Origin: Diphasiastrum complanatum
Taxonomy: Eukaryota > Streptophyta > Lycopodiopsida > Lycopodiales > Lycopodiaceae
Reading direction: 5' to 3'
DNA: 64,000 nucleotides
Assembly: GCA_029204225.1 (NCBI GenBank)
Contig: MU832658.1
Location: forward strand, 1 to 64,000
Part shown: positions 57,358 to 64,000 of the stretch, one piece after another
Numbering within the stretch: position 1 is the stretch's first letter
Layout: each line of letters opens with the position of its first letter
Notes under the pieces: generated by a model
Database searches by the model: none
Told to the model about the DNA's origin: nothing
What the model saw: only the letters and a program-made list of their open reading frames with translations
Program-made: the position numbers and the translations under genes

Positions 57358-58292
57358 AGGGATTTAATCAAGGAAGGCTTTTTAAGCTAGATGCTAATGT
57401 TTTTCTTGGAAGTGTGAACATGGTGAAGGAGGAGCTCAATCAAGTAGAGCTTTGGCATAAGAGGTTGGGCCACCCCAACTTCAAATCTATGGAGATGCTA
57501 TGCACCAAGGATCTTGCTCTAGGCCTTCCAAAGACACTCTCAAAGTGTGAAAAAAGTTGTGAAGCTTGTAGCCTCTCAAAGGCACACAAGCTACCTTTTG
57601 ATATCTCTTCCACTAGATCTACAAAAGCATTAGATCTTATTCATAGTGATGTGCACTCTTTTTCTCAAGAATCTAATGGAGGTGCATCTATGTATGTATC
57701 TTTTATTGATGATTACTCTAGATACACTTGGATTGAACTTTTGGATTCCAAAAGTAAAGTGTTTGAAGCTTTTGTTAAGTTCAAAACTCTAGTTGAAAAT
57801 CAACTTGATGCTAAAATTAAAGTATTGAGGAGTGATAATGGTGGATCCAATGGCATTAAGAGAGAACTTACATGTACTTATAGTCCTCATAAAAACGGTA
57901 TAGCCGAGAGGATGAATAGAACACTTTGTGAGTGTGCTAAGGCTTTGAGGTTAGATGCATATCTACCTAAGTCCTTTTGGGGAGAGGCTATTATTTTTGC
58001 AACTTATTTGTGTAATAGATTGCCATGTAAGCCCATTGGAGGCATAACATCTTATGAGGCTCTATTTTGTAAGAAGCCGAATCTTAAAGATCTAAGAATT
58101 TTTGGATCTACTTGCTATGTTTTTCAAGCATTAGATACAAGAAAAAAAGATGATCCTACTTCCATAATGGGGATCTTTGCTGGTTATGCTGAAAATAGCA
58201 AAGGATATAGAGTCTATAATCCAATCACTAAAAAGATTTTAGTGAGTAGAGATGTTACTTTTGATGAAGGTAACTACTATAAGTTGAATTAG
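57358..58292 (+). pseudogene. Element S integrase with internal deletion
   Basis: Pre-integrase HKRLGHPNFKSM and CEACSLSKAH are kept. Core: HSDVH and RSDNGG present, but the segment between RSDNGG and GIKRE is shortened, leaving 23 residues between the second Asp and the Glu of NGIAERMNR instead of 35. The C-terminal domain (EALFCKKPNLKDLRIFGSTC; SKGYRVYNPITKKILVSRDV) runs to TAG at 58290. Another in-frame TAG lies at 58335. Confidence 0.85.
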
Positions 58293-58502
58293 AAAGCTTC
58301 TAATCCATCTTATGTCAAGGATCTTGTAAGGTTTTAGGAGGAGCCTACATGTGATCAAGATCTTGAAGATCCATCTCAAGATCCGAGGACTCCAAGGAGA
58401 TCTACAAGAAGGAAGGCTGAGCCCTCAAGGCTCACCTATGTTGACAAAGGTAAACAAAAGGAAGATCTACATTCACTTACCTCTTACACTTTTCTAACTT
58501 CT

Positions 58503-59957
58503 ATGTTTGATGAGCCAAGTTGTTTTGAAGAAGCTATGGAGTCACAAGAATGGAGGGATGCCATGCAAAAGGAGTATCATGATCTTATGGAGAATCATAC
58601 ATGGAAGCTTGTGGATCTTCCTCATGGAAGAAAGCCACTTGAGTGCAAATGGATCTATAGGTTGAAGTACAATCAAGATAGGAGCATCAACAAACACAAG
58701 GCAAGGCTAGTGGCAAAGGGGTTCTTGCAAACCAAGGGAGTAGATTTTGATGAAACTTTTGCTCCTGTTGCTAAGCTAGTTTCCATAAGGTTGATTATTT
58801 CTCTTGCAACTACTTTCAATTGGCCTCTATTTCAACTTGATGTGACTAATGCTTTTCTCAATGGATATTTGGAAGAGGATATTTTCATGAGGCAACCTGA
58901 GGGCTTCATCAAAGAAGATCAAGAGGAAAAAGTGTGTTTGTTGCTAAGAAGCCTTTATGGGCTTAAGCAAGCACCTAGAGCTTGGTACTCTAGGTTGAAT
59001 ACTTTCTTGAAGTCTATTAAGTTTGTTGTAAGTGCTTATGATCCTTCTTTGTACTTAAGATTCAATGGTAGTAAGATCATCATTCTCATTTTGTATGTTG
59101 ATGACATTATCCTTAGTGGAAATGATCATGTTGGTATACAAGAAGTGAAACTAGCATTGTTTAAGGAGTTTAAGATGGTGGATCTTGGTAATCTTCATTT
59201 CATATTAGGAATAGAAGTCTCAAGAGGCAAGGATTTGAGTTTTATTTTTCAATCCAGTTATGCTTCTTCTATCTTAGAAAAGTTTGAAATGAAAGATTGT
59301 AAAGGAGTAGAAACTCCTATGGAGCAAAATGTAAAAGTTTTCAATAGTGATGATGAAGCATCCTTTGAGGACATCACACTATATAGGAGACTTGTAGGCT
59401 CCTTGATCTATCTTACTATAACTAGGCCTGATCTAAGTTATAGTGTAGGTAAACTAAGCCAATCTATGCAAAATCCATTGGTTTGTCATTGGAAAAATGC
59501 AAAAAGGGTGCTGAGGTACATCTTAGCCACCAAGAAATTTGGCATTTTATATGATGGATCTAATCTTGCCTTAAGGGCACATTTGGTGATTTTGCAGGTG
59601 ATAAGGTGGATAGGAGGTCCAGAAGTGCTTTTGTTGCCTTCCTTTGCAATGGCATAGTGTCTTGGCTTTCCAAAAAGCAAGATACTATTTCTCTATCTTC
59701 AACCGAATCGGAATACAAGGCACTAACATCCACAACAAAGGAGATCCTATGGTTGAAGAGGCTTTTGGTGGAGTTGCAAGTCATGGAGGCTGAGGAGCAG
59801 CCAATAATATTTTGTGACAACCAATCAAGCCAAGCATTAGCAACCAATCCCACATTCCATGCAAGGAGCAGGCACATCGAGATTGCTCACCATTTTGTGA
59901 GGGAAAAGGTTCAAGCAAAGGAGATCAAGCTACATCATGTGTCTTCTTCAGATTGAC
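58503..59957 (+). pseudogene. Element S RT and RNase H
   Basis: Same frame as the integrase: KARLVAKG, TNAFLNGYLEEDIFM, SLYGLKQAPRAWY, ILYVDDIILSGN and TITRPDLSYSVGKLSQ are intact, so the RT motif set is complete. A frameshift near 59580 (before the RNase H active site) is followed by SAFVAFLCNGIVSWLSKKQ, STESEYKAL, FCDNQSSQALATNP and HIEIAHHFVRE. TGA at 59955 ends it; LANLLTKALSKDS follows. No PPT or 3' LTR. Confidence 0.88.
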
Positions 59958-59997
59958 TTGCTAATCTACTCACTAAAGCCTTGTCAAAGGATTCATT

Positions 59998-60593
59998 GCT
60001 ATATCCATGAGGGTGAATGCAAATCTTCCTAATTTATTTTGGGGTGAAGCTTTGATGTGTGCTAACTTTGTTCAAAACAGTTACTCAAATATAGACATGG
60101 ATGGTAAACATTCATTTGAGGTTCTTTTTGGTAAGAAGCCAAGGGTTGGAGAATTTGAAGATCTTTGGTAGTACTTGCTATGTCAACTCATCTTTTGGAT
60201 TCTTGAAGGAAATATAAGTGGCTATAGTGAAGTAAGGAAAGCTTATATGGTTTACATTCCTAATTCAAAGAAAGTTCACATTTCTAAGGACGTTGTCTTT
60301 GAAGAGGAGAATGTGGATAAGCTTGATGTTGATCAATCTAACATTTTTTATGGTGATGAAGATGTTTCTTTGGATGGTGATGGTGCAGATGTCTCTCCAA
60401 GTCAAGTTCTGAGAAAATCCTCAAGGAAAAGGAAAAGTCATCTAGGCTTACATATGATGAGAAGGGTAAGCAAGCTGAAGGTACAAACTTTGCGTTACTC
60501 ATATCTTTTTGTTCATCTTCTTATGTAGATGATGCTATGCAAGTGGATGGTGTTTTTCATGGATTGCAATGTCATGTACTACTAGTACATTAG
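59998..60593 (+). pseudogene. Element T: integrase C-terminus and linker fragment
   Basis: Starts inside integrase (NANLPNLFWGEALMCANFVQ; DGKHSFEVLFGKKPR), shifts frame near 60150, and continues SEVRKAYMVYIPNSKKVHIS, KDVVFEEENV and the acidic linker. It ends with FALLISF..SSYVDDAMQVD, which matches P (about 13600-13660). Abuts RNase H of S on the left and an LTR on the right. Confidence 0.8.
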
Positions 60594-61102
60594 TGCTTAT
60601 CAATGCATCAGAATATCCATTGTAAGCTTTGTAGGCCCAAAATGAGCTATTAGCCTTAAGAACAAGGTGGTTCCCTTTTTAGGCCCTCCAAAGTAATTAA
60701 TAAGGATAATAGACACACAAGGGCCCAACATAGCCTAAATAATACTTAACAAGGGCTAACTGTCCCTCAAGATAGTTATGTTTAGTTAAGTAAGAGCATT
60801 GTCTATAACTAGGCAAGAGACATCATTTTGTGAATCTTTTGGCTCATTTGCAAGTGAGAGCTTCTTGCTTCCTCCTTGTGAATATGAGCTATGGGGATTC
60901 CCTTTGCTAGGTCTCATGTGCCTTATCTACATGAATCCATGCTCATTTACATTGCTTTGTACTCTTCATTTCATTTCTATTGTGATTCTATGGAGATCCT
61001 TGTGTTTCTAGCTTTCTATGGATATGCTATCTTGAATGCTTTGTACTTTTCTTGCTCTTAGCTTTACTTCCATTGTAATTGCTATTTGCTTAGGATTTGG
61101 CA
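60594..61102 (+). repeat. Tandem LTR, copy 1
   Basis: TGCTTATCAATGCATC to GGATTTGGCA, 509 bp. Repeated at 61105 with about 4 percent mismatches. Separated from copy 2 by only AG. Confidence 0.8.
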
Positions 61103-61104
61103 AG

Positions 61105-61617
61105 TGCTTATCAATGCATCAAAATATCCATTATAAGCTTTGTAGGCCCAAAAGGAGCTATTAGCCTTAAGAACAAGGCGGTTCCCTCTTTAGGCCCTCC
61201 AAAGTAATTAATAAGGATAATAGGCCAACAAGGGCCCAATGTAGTTTAAATAATACTTAACAAGGGCTAACTATCTCTCAAGATAGTTAAGTTAAGTTAA
61301 GTAAGAGCATTGTCTATAACTAGACAAGAGACATCATTTTGTGAATCTTTTGGCTCATTTGCAAGTGAGAGCTTCTTGCTTCCTCCTTGTGAATATGAGC
61401 TATGGGGATTTCCTTTGCTAGGTCTCATGTGCCTTATGTACATGAATCCATGCTCATTTACATTGCTTTGTACTTCATTTCATTTCTATTGTGATTCTAT
61501 GGAGATCCTTGTGTTTCTAGCTTTCTATGGATATGCTATCTTGAATGCTTTGTACTTTTCTTGCTCTTAGCTTTACTTCCATTGTAATTGCTATTTGCTT
61601 AGATTTGGCACATGACA
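61105..61617 (+). repeat. Tandem LTR, copy 2 (5' LTR of an element)
   Basis: TGCTTATCAATGCATC to GGCACATGACA, followed by TTTCT and an initiator-Met PBS. The last 7 bp are absent from copy 1. Confidence 0.8.
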
Positions 61618-61622
61618 TTTCT

Positions 61623-61634
61623 TGGTATCAGAGC
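61623..61634 (+). promoter_or_regulatory. Primer-binding site after tandem LTR copy 2
   Basis: TGGTATCAGAGC, five bases after the LTR end. Confidence 0.85.
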
Positions 61635-62390
61635 ATAGATCCATGATTCATGTGGATTATATGAGAATTCCATTAGATTTGATGAGTTTATTGTTTTTGT
61701 TTCTTTTTGCTAGTTTTTAACTTTGAAATTTTCAGTTCTGTTCAAACGAATTTTTGCCATTCAATTTCGTATTTTATTTCTAATTTGATTCAATAGCTTT
61801 GTAGAGATTTGTTTTAGCTTTAATTTGCACCAATTTTCAAGGCATTTGGATAAGAGATGCAAAAGTTATTGCACTTTGTCCAAAAGCTATCAAAATAGGT
61901 GACTAGACTTTTGCCTTCACTTGATTTGAATTTTTCAGATTTGATCTGAGTTTTTATTTCTAGTTTTTTTCCATAGTATTTTAGAGCATTGTCTTAGCTT
62001 TGATCTGATCCATGTGGAAGGTCATTTGGATTGGTATCCAAAAAGTTATGACAATCTTGATTTGTAGCTCTAGTTTTGTTAGTTTTCTTTCTTCAAAATT
62101 ATAAGTCTTGTTTTGTTGCTAATTTGACCTATCAAATTGATCTGATACTATAGCCTAATAGAGCTTGTTGTTAGATTTTCAGAGGTACTGAGTTTGTCTG
62201 ATTTGGATCAATATTGAGAAAGTTATGATCAAATTTGTGGAGATGGGTCATTGCCATAATTTTGAAAAAAATTTGTGGATTTTTTCCAAGTGAGAGAGAA
62301 GCACTTCAAATTTTCAGATTTGAAGTTTAGTTTTCTTTGTAGATATTTTTCACATTTTTCATTTTGAAGATTTTTTAAAAAAAAAAACCA
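61635..62390 (+). other. Leader-like sequence, no gene
   Basis: T-rich, no gag start or coding frame found. It leads into the telomere-like patch. Confidence 0.5.
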
Positions 62391-62451
62391 GACCTAACCC
62401 TAACTACCTACAGCCCTAACCCTAACCCCTAGCCTAGCCTAAGCCTAAACC
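62391..62451. repeat. Telomere-like CCCTAAC patch
   Basis: CCTAACCCTAACTACC, then GCCCTAACCCTAACCCCTAG, then degenerate GCCTAAGCCTAAACC words. Short and imperfect. Confidence 0.7.
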
Positions 62452-62554
62452 TACTCAACTTTTCACGCTACCCCCGCTCTCTCTCTACATCCCTCCCTTC
62501 TCCACGAACATAATTCCTTCTTCACGCATTTCTTTATCATCCTCAGTACACGCC

Positions 62555-62656
62555 AGGCATGGTTGCAGAGAACACGCCAGCCTGAATAACTGGAGGGAGT
62601 AGTTGAAATATGTCGTAGATCTGGTCTTCGAACCCGCGAGAAAGCATCTCATCAGC
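62555..62656 (-). pseudogene. eIF4A fragment 2 (motif II to motif III)
   Basis: One minus-strand frame reads [20 protein letters not shown], then [14 protein letters not shown]: 34 codons of the plant translation-initiation helicase eIF4A, from the end of the DEAD box through the SAT motif. The first two residues of DEAD are cut at the junction with 6PGDH. After SATMP the homology stops and TGA follows three codons later. The frame differs from the adjoining 6PGDH frame, so no fused protein is made. Confidence 0.9.
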
Positions 62657-63177
62657 TGTTTCTTATTTACACTCTCATTTTTTAGAATGTCTCCTACTCC
62701 TGCCTCACGGAAGATGCTGGCAGCTGCAAGTCGCTCTTCCTTCAATCCGCTCAAAAATCGCGAATCCAATGATGCTGCGATTGTGGGAGCTGCAACAGAG
62801 AGCTCAGCAGCTTGTTGAACAGTCCATTTTCCAGTGCCCTTCATCCCCGTTTTATCCAAGATCTTGTCCACCAGATACCCTTCGCCTTTGTCATCCTTGA
62901 CGCTGAATATGTCGGCAGTGATTTCAATCAGAAAGCTCTCCAACTCGCTCCTGTTCCACTCCAAAAACGCCTCGTGGAGCTCCTCGTTGGTCAGCCCACC
63001 CACAGATATCAGCACATCATACGCCTCAGAGATCAATTGCATGTCCCCATACTCGATTCCGTTGTGAACCATCCTCACAAAGTTGCCTGCTCCACCATTG
63101 CCCACATAAGTGACACAAGGCCTATCATCTACCTGCGCTGCAACTTTCTGCACCACATCCCCTATGTACCTGTAAGC
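62651..63177 (-). pseudogene. 6-phosphogluconate dehydrogenase fragment (about 174 codons)
   Basis: Minus-strand frame from [18 protein letters not shown] through GGAGNFVRMVHNGIEYGDMQ, EWNRSELESFLIEITADIF, YLVDKILDKTGMKGTGKWT, AAPTIAASLDSRFLSGLKEE to SVNKKQL. This is the central part (roughly residues 170-335 of about 490) of the pentose-phosphate enzyme that oxidatively decarboxylates 6-phosphogluconate. The catalytic Lys in FVKMVHNG is Arg here. The N-terminal NADP-binding domain and the C-terminal third are missing. No intron. It is bounded on both sides by eIF4A pieces, so it is captured sequence rather than a gene. Confidence 0.92.
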
Positions 63178-63257
63178 AAGTCATAATCTAATTGTTGCAG
63201 AATCCCTGAACAGAAGGTAGCGGTCTTGCCAGTACCAAACTGAGCTTGTTGAATGAC
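63177..63257 (-). pseudogene. eIF4A fragment 1 (Walker A region)
   Basis: Minus-strand frame [20 protein letters not shown] then QQLDYDL: 27 codons around eIF4A motif I (AQSGTGKT, with Phe for Ser). It joins directly to 6PGDH with one shared base. Upstream, AAATGTCATTCAACAAGC is present twice in tandem (63243-63280), so the start of this piece is duplicated. Confidence 0.9.
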
Positions 63258-63368
63258 ATTTCTGCTTGTTGAATGACATTTCTTGCTCACTCTCACCATC
63301 GTGATCTGATTCCTCCAAGAATTCCTTCACTTCGCTTACATTCCCTCTCTCTCCTTTGGTCACATTTG
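63258..63368 (-). other. Unrecognised coding-like stretch upstream of the eIF4A piece
   Basis: ATG at 63363 opens [20 protein letters not shown] followed by [13 protein letters not shown], then runs into the duplicated eIF4A start in the wrong frame. It could be a third captured exon or leader sequence. Not identified. Confidence 0.3.
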
Positions 63369-63592
63369 CTCTCTCAGCGCGTCGGTTACGTGCACTCTCT
63401 CTCTAAGCATCGGTTACTTGCTCTCTCACTCTAAGCGTCGGTTACTTGCTCTCTTAGCGCGTCGGTTACCTGCACTCTCTCTCTAAGCGTCCGTTACTTG
63501 CTCTCTCTCTCTCTAACCGTCGGCTACTCTCGCTCTCTCTAAGTGTCGGCTACCTCCTCTCTCTCTCTCTCTCTCTAAATTCTGTCGGTTGA
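63369..63592. repeat. Eight-copy tandem repeat, about 26-bp unit
   Basis: Units of the form CTCTCTCTCTAAGCGTCGG TTACTTG, varying in CT length and with GCGCGTCGG variants. Lies just upstream of the minus-strand chimeric segment, where it would read as a GA-rich leader. Confidence 0.9.
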
Positions 63593-64000
63593 GATTTTTC
63601 TTCTTTTCTCTCTCTAGCCTATCCCTTCCGTTGTCACAATTTTGTTTTTGACGAGCACCCAAATGCACCAAAAGAGCAGTAGATCAAAAAATTTGCCGAT
63701 AATTTTTGGATTTCTGACTGTTCTTTCTATTCTTCTTTCAACACAAGAATGTTTTGTGGATTCCAAAAATTTATTGAATTCAATTTTGATTTTTCTTTAA
63801 CCCCTTTTTTATAAGAAGTTAAATTCAATCTTGTTTTTTATTCTATAACTCCACATAACTTTTTAGTGTGAGCTCAGATCCCAGTGTTCTAAAAACAAAA
63901 AGTGATCAGAAAGATGAGCCTGACACTGCTAAGTTATTAAAATTGTGTCATTATTACTTTTCAATTATTTTTTTTCTTTTCTTGAGTCAGTTTTTTCGTG
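63593..64000. other. Unassigned AT-rich sequence to the window end
   Basis: No coding or terminal repeat signal seen; the 3' end of the element starting at 61105 is not reached. Confidence 0.4.

Noticed and set aside
62485-63156. A single 223-codon 6PGDH-like protein
   Set aside because: The last 55 codons are eIF4A and unknown sequence read in the wrong frame; real 6PGDH homology stops at about 62651.

Overview
The window reads as nuclear DNA of a land plant with a large, repeat-rich genome. Evidence: Ty1/copia and Ty3/gypsy LTR retrotransposons with plant-type initiator-Met primer-binding sites, plant-type universal-stress/kinase gene pieces, plant-like eIF4A and 6-phosphogluconate dehydrogenase fragments, long (GA)n and (GT)n tracts and AT-rich spacers. 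I cannot decide between gymnosperm, fern, lycophyte or bryophyte.

Host-gene material is sparse. At the left edge (1-1502, minus strand) lie exons of a USP/coiled-coil/kinase gene whose kinase part would lie off the left end. A matching first exon sits at 26347-26489, so the gene may have an intron of about 25 kb filled with repeats. A broken second copy of that 5' end (54500-55266) has lost its start codon and carries a hAT-type MITE. At the right end (62555-63257, minus strand) is an intron-less chimera, eIF4A / 6PGDH / eIF4A, beside an LTR with a primer-binding site and a 26-bp tandem repeat.

The rest is mostly retrotransposons, many nested. In order: a gypsy-like non-autonomous element (about 7077-12157); a decayed copia derivative 'P' (12561-14476); copia 'U' (14477-about 18080); copia and gypsy remnants (18085-about 20960); microsatellites; an LTR and derivative 'R' (23754-24860); two MITEs (27629-28260). 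Then comes minus-strand element 'W' (29925-41679, TSD AGTCT), whose 3' LTR is split by a young, almost intact copia element 'E1' (30455-36885, TSD TCCAG, LTRs differing at 3 of 655 sites, one in-frame stop). Gypsy integrase (41807-42388), copia 'V' (42389-44000) and the gag-bearing derivative 'Q' (46389-51880) follow, then LTR remnants, decayed copia 'S' (55267-59997), an integrase fragment and two head-to-tail LTRs (60594-61617).

E1 looks like the potential helper: it encodes gag, protease, integrase with DD35E, RT and RNase H. Q shares E1's leader, PBS, gag and LTR termini, but its pol is reduced to a long open frame with a dead RT motif (YDGD for YVDD). P and R are relatives of Q. W is a second gag-plus-protease element without RT. 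Several unrelated LTR families here share a G-box palindrome (TTCACACGTGTGAA type).
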